Source: Thermoflexus sp040289485 (lineage in GTDB: Bacteria > Chloroflexota > Anaerolineae > Thermoflexales > Thermoflexaceae). Taken from it: a stretch of DNA of 22,374 nucleotides. The notes below the pieces were generated by a model that made no database searches, was not told where the DNA came from, and was given only the letters and a program-made list of their open reading frames with translations. How positions within the stretch are numbered: position 1 is the stretch's first letter; every line of letters starts with the position of its first letter. The translations under genes and the position numbers were made by a program. Of this stretch, positions 15,770-22,374 are shown one piece after another. The DNA is taken from positions 1-22,374 of the forward strand of contig NZ_PSLG01000035.1 of assembly GCF_040289485.1 (NCBI RefSeq), in the 5' to 3' direction.

Positions 15770-15913
15770 GGTGGCTCCGGGCGCTGACGACAGCCCGCCG
15801 AGGGCTCCCAGGCCCTGGTGGCCTCGTCGGGGGACCCCATAGGACAGCGGGAAGGGCCGGCCATCGGGCCCTGCCCCCTGGAAGCAACCGCCCGGAGACC
15901 CTTCCACTAAAAT

Positions 15914-15932
15914 GGGAACGGGACGCGTTCCC
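15914..15932. promoter_or_regulatory. Inverted repeat upstream of the DNA ligase gene
   Basis: GGGAACG (15914-15920) and CGTTCCC (15926-15932) flank a 5-base spacer, directly after a TAAAAT (15908-15913) that could be a -10 box, although no -35 box is found at the right distance. It lies 28 bases before the ligase start and could be an operator or a leader hairpin. Confidence 0.4.
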
Positions 15933-15960
15933 GGTCAACCCTGAGTCGAGGGGGTCGGCC

Positions 15961-17703
15961 ATGCAGTTCGCCCAGCTGGTGGAGTTCTTCGAGCGGTTGG
16001 AGGCCACCACCAAGCGGCTGGAGATGCTGGACATCCTGAGCGATCTCTTCCGAGCCTGCGACCCGGCGGAGATCGATCGGGTGGTCTATTTCTGTCAGGA
16101 GCAGTTGCTCCCGCCGTTCCGCGGCGTGGAGATCGGGATGGCGGAGAAACTGATCCTGCGGGCCATCGCCCGGGCGGCGGACGTCGACGAGGCGCGGGTG
16201 TCCCGCCTGAACAAAGAGCGCGGGGACCCGGGTCTAGTGGTGGAGGAACTGCTTCAGAAGAAGGGCGCCCGCCCCGCCGGGCTGAGCGTGTCTGAGGTCT
16301 ATGAGGCGCTGCTGCGCATCGCCGAGACGACCGGCGAGGGCAGCGTCGAGCGCAAGGTCCAGATGCTGGCGGACCTCCTCCAGCGATGTGCCCCCAAGGA
16401 GGCCCGCTACATCGCCCGCTTCGTCCTGGGCCGGCTGCGGCTGGGGATCGGTGACCCCACCCTCCTGGACGCCCTCTCCAAGACCGTGGCCGGCGATCGG
16501 AGCCTGCGCCCGGAGCTGGAGCGGGCGTATAACCTGTGCTCGGACCTCGGCCTGGTGGCCCGCACCCTCTTGGAGCAGGGCCTCGAGGGCATCCGGGCCT
16601 TCCGCATCCGGGTGGGCAACCCGATCCGCCCGGCCCTGGCCGAGCGGCTGCCCAGCGCTGAGGAGATCGTCCAGAAACTGGGCCGCTGCGCCGTCGAGGT
16701 CAAACTGGACGGGTTCCGCTGTCAGGTCCACAAGGCCGGCGACCGGGTGGAGATCTTCTCCCGCAACCTGGAGCGCACCACCCCCATGTTCCCCGAGATC
16801 ATCGAGGCGGTCCGCCAACAGATCGCCGCCGAGGAGGTCATCCTGGAGGGGGAGGCGGTGGCTGTCAACGAGGAGACCGGCGAGATCTACCCCTTCCAGG
16901 TCACCGTCCAGCGCAAGCGCAAGCACGGCGTCGAGGAGATGATGCGGGAGTATCCGCTGGTCCTCTTCACCTTCGATCTCCTCTACGCCGACGGCCACGA
17001 TTACACCCCGGAGCCCTACGTCCACCGTTTCGAGGCCCTGGAGCGGCTGATCCGTCCGGACGGCCGCATCCGGCTGGTGGAGCGGCGGATCACTGACGAC
17101 CCGCGGGAGATCCAGCGCTTCTTCGACGAGGCGGTCGAGCGGGGCATGGAGGGGATCGTGGCCAAGCGGCTGGACGCGCCCTACCAGGCCGGGGCCCGGG
17201 GGTTCCATTGGATCAAACTCAAGCGCTCCTACAAAGGGGAGCTGAGCGACACCATCGACGTGGTGGTGGTGGGCTACTTCCGGGGCCGGGGCATGCGGGC
17301 GAAGTTCGGCATCGGGGCCCTGCTGGGGGCCGTCTACGACCGCGCCTCGGACACCTTCAAGACGGTGGCCAAGATCGGCAGCGGCCTCAGCGAGGAAGAG
17401 TGGGTGCGTATCCGGAGCCTTCTGGACCAGATCCGGGTGGAGCACCGACCCGCCCGGGTGGATTCGCTGATCGAGCCGGACGTGTGGACGGAGCCCCGCT
17501 ATGTCCTGACGGTCCTGGCCGATGAGATCACCCGCTCCCCCGTCCACACCTGCGGCAAGGTGGGGGACGAGCCCGGCTACGCCCTCCGGTTCCCCCGGGT
17601 GATGGGCTGGATCCGGGAGGACAAGGGGCCCGAGGACGCCACGACCGTCGAGGAGATCCTCTCGATGTTCCAGATGCAAAGGCGGGTACAGTTGGCCGGC
17701 TGA
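15961..17703 (+). CDS. ATP-dependent DNA ligase, archaeal/eukaryotic type I-like
   Basis: A 580-residue ligase that seals nicks using ATP. The N-terminal DNA-binding domain (about 1-210) includes the LGRLRLGIGDPTLLDALSK region. The adenylation domain has motif I EVKLDGFR with nucleophile Lys248, SRN (267-269), ILEGEAV (294-300), FTFDLLY (336-342), MEGIVAKR (396-403) and WIKLKRSYKG (417-426). An OB-fold follows. Length and three-domain layout match archaeal replicative ligases and differ from the short bacterial LigD/LigC enzymes. No polymerase or nuclease domain is fused and no Ku gene is near, so it is not an NHEJ LigD. The open frame extends upstream to 15277, but that part is out-of-frame dehydrogenase sequence; the ATG at 15961 begins the conserved domain, with a weak GAGGGGGT ribosome site. 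Most bacteria use only NAD ligase, so this is probably an additional repair ligase. Confidence 0.94.
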   Translation: MQFAQLVEFFERLEATTKRLEMLDILSDLFRACDPAEIDRVVYFCQEQLLPPFRGVEIGMAEKLILRAIARAADVDEARVSRLNKERGDPGLVVEELLQKKGARPAGLSVSEVYEALLRIAETTGEGSVERKVQMLADLLQRCAPKEARYIARFVLGRLRLGIGDPTLLDALSKTVAGDRSLRPELERAYNLCSDLGLVARTLLEQGLEGIRAFRIRVGNPIRPALAERLPSAEEIVQKLGRCAVEVKLDGFRCQVHKAGDRVEIFSRNLERTTPMFPEIIEAVRQQIAAEEVILEGEAVAVNEETGEIYPFQVTVQRKRKHGVEEMMREYPLVLFTFDLLYADGHDYTPEPYVHRFEALERLIRPDGRIRLVERRITDDPREIQRFFDEAVERGMEGIVAKRLDAPYQAGARGFHWIKLKRSYKGELSDTIDVVVVGYFRGRGMRAKFGIGALLGAVYDRASDTFKTVAKIGSGLSEEEWVRIRSLLDQIRVEHRPARVDSLIEPDVWTEPRYVLTVLADEITRSPVHTCGKVGDEPGYALRFPRVMGWIREDKGPEDATTVEEILSMFQMQRRVQLAG

Positions 17704-17737
17704 GCCCGCGGGATCCCTGGCCGGGAGGACCCAGGGC

Positions 17738-19042
17738 GTGAGGGACATCGAACGGGCTGCCCACGAGGTCCTGCGGCGGAACGATCGGGGGGACTTCACC
17801 GTCCCTTCGCCGCGCCAATACCCGCATTTGTGGCTGTGGGACGCAGGGTTCGCTGCCCTGGGATGGGCGGCCGTCGGCGACTTCGACCGCGCCTACCGGG
17901 AGATCCGGGCGACCCTTCGCGGCCAGTGGCGCAACGGCATGGTGCCCCATGTGGTCTTCTACGGGTGGCCCAGCGCCTATTTCCCCGGGGCCGACGTCTG
18001 GCGCTCCCAGGAGGTCCCAGAAGCCCCGCCGGACCTCCCCACCTCGGGCATCACCCAGCCGCCGGTCCTGGCCTGGGTGACCGAGATCCTGTTCCGCCGG
18101 GACCCCGATCGCCGGCGGGCGGCCGCCTTCGCCCGCGCGGTCTTCCCCGCCCTCTTGGCTTACCACCGCTGGCTGCACACCGCCCGGAACCCGGACGGCC
18201 TTCAACTCAGCCTCATCGTGCATCCGTGGGAATCCGGGATGGACAACAGTCCCCTGTGGGATCTCCCGCTCTCCCGGGTCCCTACCGATGGCCTGCCCCC
18301 CTATTCGCGCGGGGACATCCGCTGGGTGCCGCCGGAGCAGCGGCCCCGCCCGGCAGACTACGATCGCTTCGTGGCCTTGATCCTCCATCTGCGGTCCCAC
18401 CGGTATGGGGAAAGCGGCGCGCGCACCTCCCCCTTCCGCGTTTACGACGTGCTGTTCAACGCCCTACGCCACCGCTCGGAGGAAGCCCTGCGGGCCCTGG
18501 CGCGGGCCCTCGGGGAGCCCAGCGAGGAGATCGAGGATTGGCTGGGGAGAGGCCAGGCCGCTTTCCAACGGTGGCTGTGGGATCCCGAGCGGGCGTTCTT
18601 CCTGGACTGGGACGGGGTCGCCGGCGGGCGGATCCCGGTGATCGCGGCAGGGGGGTTCGTGGCCCTCTGCGCGGGGGTGGCAACCCCGGAACAGGCCCAG
18701 GCGATGGTGGCCCGATATCTCCGGAACCCGGAGGCTTTCTGGCCCGGCCGCGGGACGCGCTACCTGGTCCCAACGGTCAGCCAGGCGGAGCCCGGATGGG
18801 AGCCGCGGCGCTACTGGCGAGGACCGATCTGGATCAACCTCAACGCCCTCATCGCCCACGGCCTGCGGCGCTACGGATTCCTCGCGGAGGCGGAGGCCAT
18901 CCGCGACCACACCATGGCCCTGGTGGAGCAGGCGGGCTTCTGGGAATACTACGACCCGCGGACCGGCGAGGGCCTGGGCATCGCCGACTTCACCTGGTCC
19001 GCCGCCCTCACCCTGGCCTGGGATCTGCTGGCCGAGGCCTAG
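17738..19042 (+). CDS. GH63-type glycosidase, mannosyl/glucosylglycerate hydrolase-like
   Basis: A 434-residue (alpha/alpha)6-barrel glycosidase, single domain and without a signal peptide, so cytoplasmic. Conserved segments match the mannosylglycerate/glucosylglycerate hydrolase branch: SPRQYPHLWLWDAGFAALG (24-42), NGMVPHVVF (66-74), HPWESGMDNSPLW (162-174) with Asp169 as the likely general acid, RRYWRGPIWINLNALI (357-372), and FWEYYDPRTGEGLG (401-414), which should carry the general base (Glu403 or Glu411). The enzymes hydrolyse the compatible solutes mannosylglycerate or glucosylglycerate, which accumulate under heat or salt stress in several thermophiles. The start is GTG at 17738 with GGGAGG nine bases upstream and 34 bases after the ligase stop, so the two may be cotranscribed. 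Trehalase-like or other alpha-glucosidase activity remains possible. Confidence 0.8.
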   Translation: MRDIERAAHEVLRRNDRGDFTVPSPRQYPHLWLWDAGFAALGWAAVGDFDRAYREIRATLRGQWRNGMVPHVVFYGWPSAYFPGADVWRSQEVPEAPPDLPTSGITQPPVLAWVTEILFRRDPDRRRAAAFARAVFPALLAYHRWLHTARNPDGLQLSLIVHPWESGMDNSPLWDLPLSRVPTDGLPPYSRGDIRWVPPEQRPRPADYDRFVALILHLRSHRYGESGARTSPFRVYDVLFNALRHRSEEALRALARALGEPSEEIEDWLGRGQAAFQRWLWDPERAFFLDWDGVAGGRIPVIAAGGFVALCAGVATPEQAQAMVARYLRNPEAFWPGRGTRYLVPTVSQAEPGWEPRRYWRGPIWINLNALIAHGLRRYGFLAEAEAIRDHTMALVEQAGFWEYYDPRTGEGLGIADFTWSAALTLAWDLLAEA

Positions 19043-19096
19043 AAGGCCATCCCCTGGGAAAGGGCCGTCGCCGTCCTGGCCCCCGGTGTTTGTAAA

Positions 19097-19123
19097 GGAT
19101 TATTGACATATAGACGTTTATCC
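19097..19123. promoter_or_regulatory. Imperfect inverted repeat over the -35 of the mod operon
   Basis: GGATTATTGAC (19097-19107) and GACGTTTATCC (19113-19123) pair at 7 of 11 positions around ATATA. The repeat overlaps the TTGACA box. It is a possible operator for the regulator encoded directly downstream; the symmetry is modest. Confidence 0.3.
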
Positions 19124-19131
19124 GATAGAAT
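19103..19131 (+). promoter_or_regulatory. Near-consensus promoter of the regulator-modA-modB operon
   Basis: TTGACA (19103-19108), a 17-base spacer and TAGAAT (19126-19131) give an 11-of-12 match to the sigma-70 consensus inside a short AT-rich island. The frame continues upstream over this promoter, so the in-frame starts at 19103 and 19130 cannot be the translation start. Transcription would begin near 19138, about 34 bases before the chosen ATG. Confidence 0.8.
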
Positions 19132-19171
19132 GGAACCACCCTCTCGGCGGGCGGGGGCCCGGGGGTGCCCA

Positions 19172-20311
19172 ATGGGACGGCGGGTGGTGACGGACGGTTT
19201 GGAGAATCGGGTGGCACAACTCCGCCAGGAGCGGGGCTGGAGCCAGGGGGAGCTGGCCCGTCGGGCGGGCCTCTCCCGCCAGGCCCTCAGCGCCATCGAG
19301 GCCGGCCGCTACCTCCCCAACGTCACGGTGGCCCTCCGGCTGGCCCGCGCCCTGGGCTGCCGGGTGGAGGACCTCTTCTCCTGGCCCCCTGCGATCTTGG
19401 AGGCGGAGTGGCCGTCCGGCGCCGGGGAGGCGCGGACGGCGCCCGCCCGGGTGGGGCTGGCCCGGGTCGGCGGGCGGGTGCTGGCGTGGCCCCTCTCCGG
19501 CGGCCTGGCCTTCCAGATCCCCGCCGACGGCTTCCGGCAAGGGGGAAAGCGCCCCGGCCCGGTCCCGGTGGCCCTGACGATCCGGCCGGAGATCCTGGAG
19601 GAGACGGTGGTCCTTGGGGGATGCAATCCCGCCTTCCCGCTGCTGGCCGCGCACTTCGCTCGGGCGCGCCCGGCCTCCCGGCTGCTCTGGATCCCGATGA
19701 ACAGCCGCGCGGCGCTGCGCGCCCTCGCCCGTGGGGAACTCCACATCGCTGGCACCCACCTCTGGGACCCCCGGAGGGGACAGGACAACCTCGACGCTGC
19801 CCGCCGGGAACTGGGCGGGCGTCCGGTGGCGGTGATCACCTTCGCCCGTTGGGAAGAGGGCTTGATCCTTCCCCCGGGCAACCCCCGGCGGATCCGCCGG
19901 CTGTCGGATCTCGCCCGCCGCGGGCTCCGCCTGGTCAACCGGGAGCCGGGGGCGGGCAGCCGGTGGATCCTCGCCCGCCGTTTGCGAGAGGAGGGGATCC
20001 AGCCCTCGGGGCTGGAGGGCTATCGCCGGATCGTGCGCGATCATCTGGGGGTGGCGGCGGCGGTGGCGCATGGGCTGGCCGACACGGGCCCGGGGGCGCT
20101 CCCCGCTGCCCGGGCCTTCGGCCTGGCCTTCCTGCCCCTCGCCGAGGTCCGTTACGATCTGGTGATCCCGCTGGACTTCCTCGGATCCCCGACGGTGCGG
20201 GCGTTGCTGGAGGTAATGGCCGACGGGGCTTTCCGGCGCGACCTGGAGGCCATCGGCGGCTACGACACGCGCCCGACGGGAACCCTGGTGGCCCGGCTCC
20301 CAGGGCCGTAG
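19172..20311 (+). CDS. XRE-type HTH regulator fused to a PBP-like ligand domain
   Basis: A 379-residue two-domain regulator. Residues 11-66 form a clear XRE/Cro-type helix-turn-helix (ELARRAGLSRQALSAIEAG, then PNVTVALRLARALGC). After a linker, residues from about 140 onward form a substrate-binding-protein-like domain of the PF12727 type, with GGCNPAFPLLAAHF, IAGTHLWDP and the VNREPGAGSRWIL motif. Such fusions are found next to molybdate or tungstate transport genes and are thought to sense the oxyanion directly (family knowledge; ligand here inferred from modA/modB). The ATG at 19172 lies after the promoter and has a G-rich ribosome site; GTG codons at 19184 and 19187 are alternatives. It is followed by modA after 27 bases, so it is probably autoregulated with its transporter. 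Confidence 0.88.
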   Translation: MGRRVVTDGLENRVAQLRQERGWSQGELARRAGLSRQALSAIEAGRYLPNVTVALRLARALGCRVEDLFSWPPAILEAEWPSGAGEARTAPARVGLARVGGRVLAWPLSGGLAFQIPADGFRQGGKRPGPVPVALTIRPEILEETVVLGGCNPAFPLLAAHFARARPASRLLWIPMNSRAALRALARGELHIAGTHLWDPRRGQDNLDAARRELGGRPVAVITFARWEEGLILPPGNPRRIRRLSDLARRGLRLVNREPGAGSRWILARRLREEGIQPSGLEGYRRIVRDHLGVAAAVAHGLADTGPGALPAARAFGLAFLPLAEVRYDLVIPLDFLGSPTVRALLEVMADGAFRRDLEAIGGYDTRPTGTLVARLPGP

Positions 20312-20338
20312 GGCGCTCTTCCGGAGGAGGAGGATAGG

Positions 20339-21127
20339 ATGCGCCGTGGTATCTGGGTGTCGCTGTGGCTGATGGCCGGCTGCCTCTCTCCCTTGAGGTC
20401 GCCGGCCGCCGGGCCGGTAGAAGTGTGGGTCTTCGCCGCCGCCTCGCTGCGGGAGCCCTTCCAGGAACTGGCCCAGCGCTTCGAGGCCCAGCATCCCGGG
20501 GTCCGGGTCCGCTTGAACCTGGGAGCCTCCTCGGCCCTGCGGACCCAGCTGATGCAGGGCGCGCAGGCCGACCTGTTCGCCTCGGCCGATGAGAAAAACA
20601 TGGAGGAGATCGTGCGCGCAGGCCTGGTCGCCGAAGGGCCCTACATCTTCGCCACCAACCGGCCTGTCCTGATCGTGCCGGCGGACAACCCGGCCCGGAT
20701 CTCCCAACTGGCCGACCTGGCCCGGCCGGGGGTCCGGATCGCCCTGCCAGGCCCGGAGGTTCCCATCGGTGCTTACGCCCGCACGATCCTCCAGCGGGCC
20801 AGCCAGGATCCCGCCTACGGCCCCGATTTCGCCGAGCGGGTGCTGCGGAACGTGGTCTCCGAAGAGGCGAACGTAAAGGCCGCCTTCGCCCGCGTCGCCC
20901 TGGGCGAGGCCGACGCCGCCTTCGTTTATCGCACGGACGTCGGCCCGGCCGATCGGGAGAAAGTCCGGGTCGTGGAGATCCCCGAGGCCTTCAACGTGGT
21001 CGCCCGCTATCCGATCGCCCTCCTGAAGGGGGCACGCCACCCGACGGCCGCCCGGGCCTTCATGGCCCTCGTGCGCTCTCCCGAGGGCCAGGGGATCCTG
21101 CAGCGATGGGGCTTCGGCCCTCCGTGA
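20339..21127 (+). CDS. modA: Molybdate-type ABC transporter binding protein (ModA family)
   Basis: A 262-residue periplasmic-type oxyanion-binding protein. The N-terminus is a lipoprotein signal with LMAGC, lipidated Cys15. The core follows the ModA pattern: VFAAASLREPFQELAQRF with the first oxyanion-binding Ser, LGASSALRTQLMQGAQADLF with the second, SADEKNM, then GPEVPIGAYAR and the C-terminal ADAAFVYRTDV with the conserved Tyr. It binds molybdate and possibly tungstate by hydrogen bonds; selectivity cannot be decided from these motifs alone. GGAGGAGG precedes the ATG by eight bases. It sits between the sensor-regulator and the permease gene. Molybdopterin enzymes that would use the metal are not in the window. 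Confidence 0.93.
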   Translation: MRRGIWVSLWLMAGCLSPLRSPAAGPVEVWVFAAASLREPFQELAQRFEAQHPGVRVRLNLGASSALRTQLMQGAQADLFASADEKNMEEIVRAGLVAEGPYIFATNRPVLIVPADNPARISQLADLARPGVRIALPGPEVPIGAYARTILQRASQDPAYGPDFAERVLRNVVSEEANVKAAFARVALGEADAAFVYRTDVGPADREKVRVVEIPEAFNVVARYPIALLKGARHPTAARAFMALVRSPEGQGILQRWGFGPP

Positions 21128-21150
21128 CGGCCTGTTTCCGGGAAGGGGCG

Positions 21151-21951
21151 ATGCGAAGGGGATGGCCGCGATCGATGCTGTTGTATGGGCTGGGGCTGCC
21201 GGCCCTGCTGTTCTTTGGCCTCCCCATGCTCGTCCTGGTGTTCCGCGCGGCGGAGGGTCTCTCCGGCTCGGCGCTGAAGGCCCCGCTGGTGCGCCAGGCC
21301 ATGGCCCTGACCATGGGGACCAGCCTGGCCACAACCGGGCTGGCGGCGTTGCTGGGGACCCCCTTGGCCTACCTGCTGGCGCGGCGGACGTTCCCGGGGA
21401 AGGCGCTGGTGGAGACGCTGGTGGAACTGCCGATCGTGATCCCCCCGGTGGCCGGGGGGGTGATCCTGCTGCTGACCTTCGGTCGCCGGGGGCTGCTGGG
21501 GCCGGCCCTGGAGGCGGTGGGGGTCACCCTGTCCTTCACGCCCCAGGGGGTGGTGATGGCCCAACTGTTCATCGCCGCCCCGTTTTACATCCGAGGCGCC
21601 CGCCTGGGTTTCCTGACGGTCTCCCGGGAACTGGAGGAGGCCGCCGCGGTGGACGGCGCCTCCCCATGGGGGGTCCTGTGGCACGTGACCCTCCCCCTGG
21701 CCTTCCCCGGCCTGTTCTCCGGCCTGGTGCTGTGCTGGGCGCGGGCGATCGGGGAGTTCGGGGCCACCTACCTGTTCGCCGGGAACCTCCCCGGCCGCAC
21801 CCAGACGATGCCTCTGGCAATCCTGACCGCCATGGAGAGCGATCTGAGGGCGGCCCTGGCCCTGACGGTCCTCCTGGCCTTCTTCTCCGCGGCCGTGCTC
21901 GTCGGCCTGCGGGGGCTGCTGGCGGAGCAGGAGGGCGCCTTCCTTCAATGA
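21151..21951 (+). CDS. modB: Molybdate-type ABC transporter permease (ModB family)
   Basis: A 266-residue inner-membrane permease. About six hydrophobic segments are visible. The EAA loop is at about 162-187 (EEAAAVDGAS, then LWHVTLPLAFPG), and ARAIGEFGATYLFAGNLPGR at about 197-216 is the ModB/CysT-type signature. The ATG at 21151 has GGAAGGGG just upstream and begins a basic start before the first membrane helix; an ATG at 21106 would overlap modA by 22 bases and add 15 poorly fitting residues. In E. coli modA and modB are followed by modC, the ATPase, but here modB is followed by a 341-base gap and an unrelated small gene. The ATPase must come from elsewhere or be shared. Confidence 0.93.
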   Translation: MRRGWPRSMLLYGLGLPALLFFGLPMLVLVFRAAEGLSGSALKAPLVRQAMALTMGTSLATTGLAALLGTPLAYLLARRTFPGKALVETLVELPIVIPPVAGGVILLLTFGRRGLLGPALEAVGVTLSFTPQGVVMAQLFIAAPFYIRGARLGFLTVSRELEEAAAVDGASPWGVLWHVTLPLAFPGLFSGLVLCWARAIGEFGATYLFAGNLPGRTQTMPLAILTAMESDLRAALALTVLLAFFSAAVLVGLRGLLAEQEGAFLQ

Positions 21952-21993
21952 AGGATGAGGCTGGCATCTCCCTCCCCGTCATAGAGGCCGGGG

Positions 21994-22044
21994 GTCACCA
22001 GGCGGACCTTGCCTGAGGTGACGCCAGTCCCCGCCGTTGGCGGG
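21994..22044 (+). terminator. Two stem-loops downstream of modB
   Basis: The first is GTCACC-AGGC (21994-22003), a 7-base loop, GCCT and, after a 2-base bulge, GGTGAC (22017-22022). The second is CCCGCC (22030-22035), loop GTT, GGCGGG (22039-22044). Position suggests transcription termination after modB, but no T-run follows. Confidence 0.4.
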
Positions 22045-22240
22045 ATCCTCTCCGTGGGGTTGATCAGGGGTCTGGACCCGCCTATCATGGGGCCAACGTT
22101 CGGATCGCCCGGCGGAGGCGGGATGGCTGCCAAGAAACGGATGGCTTCCACGAAAAGGGAGACGCACCGGCGGTTTCCCACCTCCTCCCGATCGCTGCGG
22201 ATCGGGTCTCCGGAACCCGTGCCCGCCCGCCGATCCTGCC

Positions 22241-22246
22241 TATAAT
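22241..22246 (+). promoter_or_regulatory. Perfect -10 box before the small terminal gene
   Basis: TATAAT stands out in GC-rich sequence, 46 bases before the ATG at 22293. There is no recognisable -35 hexamer at 16-18 bases and no TGn extension, so this is only a candidate promoter. Confidence 0.45.
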
Positions 22247-22292
22247 AGTATACCAGGACTGAGAGCAGCAACGCTGCCAGGAGGTGGCAAGC

Positions 22293-22374
22293 ATGCGCCT
22301 CCGCGGCATCCTCTACATCCTCGCCCGGCTTTTGGGCGATGTCAATGCCGTGAAGAAGGGCAAAGTCGGCCAGC
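22293..22374 (+). CDS. Small basic protein, 5' part only
   Basis: The window ends inside this gene. The ATG is preceded by AGGAGGTG (22279-22286) with a six-base gap, the best-placed ribosome site in this part of the window, so it is probably translated. The visible 27 residues read MRLRGILYILARLLGDVNAV and then continue KKGKVGQ: an amphipathic or short hydrophobic helix followed by a lysine-rich stretch. It resembles short (about 60-residue) uncharacterised proteins I recall from Chloroflexota and archaea, but I cannot name a family with certainty and assign no function. Confidence 0.65.
   Translation, partial: MRLRGILYILARLLGDVNAVKKGKVGQ

Larger units (their letters stand above)
21952..22292. 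other. 341-base gap with a doubtful minus-strand frame
   Basis: No gene can be assigned with confidence. A minus-strand frame (stop at 21945-21947, opening near 22271) could encode about 108 residues; it is rich in Gly/Pro/Thr, has mostly G or C in third codon positions, starts only at TTG or GTG and has no visible ribosome site. I do not recognise it. If real it would be convergent with modB and overlap its stop by a few bases. The right end holds the -10 box and ribosome site of the next gene. Confidence 0.5.

Noticed and set aside
14474..15907. 477-codon minus-strand frame opposite the sugar dehydrogenase
   Set aside because: Shadow of the dehydrogenase; Gly/Arg/Pro-rich and without domains.
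15277..15960. N-terminal extension of the DNA ligase
   Set aside because: The upstream part of the open frame is dehydrogenase sequence read out of frame plus the intergenic hairpin. The conserved ligase N-terminus begins at 15961.
16234..17799. 521-codon minus-strand frame opposite the DNA ligase
   Set aside because: Shadow of the ligase gene, whose complete catalytic motif series leaves no doubt about the coding strand.
19103..19171. Earlier start for the HTH-PBP regulator
   Set aside because: The extra codons lie inside a near-consensus promoter and would encode a segment without conservation ahead of the helix-turn-helix.
19118..21334. Long minus-strand open frame of about 738 codons
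   Set aside because: It is antisense to the regulator, modA and modB, all of which show clear domains and ribosome sites. The antisense translation is Gly/Gln/Arg/Pro-rich with no motif.
1..22374. Defence island, prophage, CRISPR array or insertion sequence
   Set aside because: I looked for integrases, transposases, terminal repeats, direct-repeat arrays and phage structural genes and saw none. All larger genes have metabolic, transport, surface or regulatory assignments.

Overview
The window is 22.4 kb of GC-rich bacterial chromosome. My best guess is a thermophilic member of the Chloroflexota. This is inferred from the combination of very high GC, lipoprotein-type signal peptides on every binding protein, an archaeal-style ATP-dependent DNA ligase, a mannosyl/glucosylglycerate hydrolase-like enzyme and an ECF sigma/DUF5667 pair; no marker gene proves it. 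No tRNA, rRNA, CRISPR array, transposase or phage gene was seen.

Layout. (1) 128-7482, minus strand: an inducible carbohydrate-use operon. In transcription order it holds a DeoR-family repressor, a BtpA/SgcQ-family TIM-barrel protein, a dead fragment of a second ABC permease, a lipoprotein sugar-binding protein, two sugar ABC permeases, an FGGY sugar kinase and a short-chain dehydrogenase. A strong promoter overlapped by a perfect 10-bp inverted repeat lies just upstream of the repressor, and a 16-bp hairpin closes the operon. No ABC ATPase is encoded, so a shared one is presumably used. (2) 7652-12287, minus strand: a surface-glycan cluster (flippase, CgeB-like glycosyltransferase, zinc-ribbon methyltransferase, GT4 glycosyltransferase) with overlapping genes. 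(3) 12365-13758, minus strand: an ECF sigma factor and its four-base-overlapping, membrane-anchored DUF5667 partner. (4) 13937-15748, plus strand: ferritin, then a lipoprotein PQQ-type sugar dehydrogenase. (5) 15961-19042, plus strand: ATP-dependent DNA ligase and a GH63-type glycosidase. (6) 19172-21951, plus strand: a HTH regulator fused to a periplasmic-binding-like domain, followed by modA and modB, behind a near-consensus promoter; modC is absent. (7) 21952-22292: a gap with hairpins and a doubtful minus-strand frame. (8) 22293-end: the start of a small conserved-looking protein.

How it works together. Region 1 looks like a self-contained uptake and catabolic unit for an unidentified sugar or polyol: binding protein and permeases import it, the dehydrogenase and kinase oxidise and phosphorylate it, the BtpA-family protein supplies an undefined step, and the DeoR repressor senses a phosphorylated intermediate. 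It parallels the E. coli sgc locus (DeoR-type SgcR with SgcQ) but with ABC import and an FGGY kinase. I consider it the best candidate for an undescribed pathway. Region 6 looks like an autoregulated molybdate or tungstate uptake unit whose sensor domain is separate from the usual Mop domain. The base composition of region 1 is visibly lower in GC than the rest, suggesting a different history.
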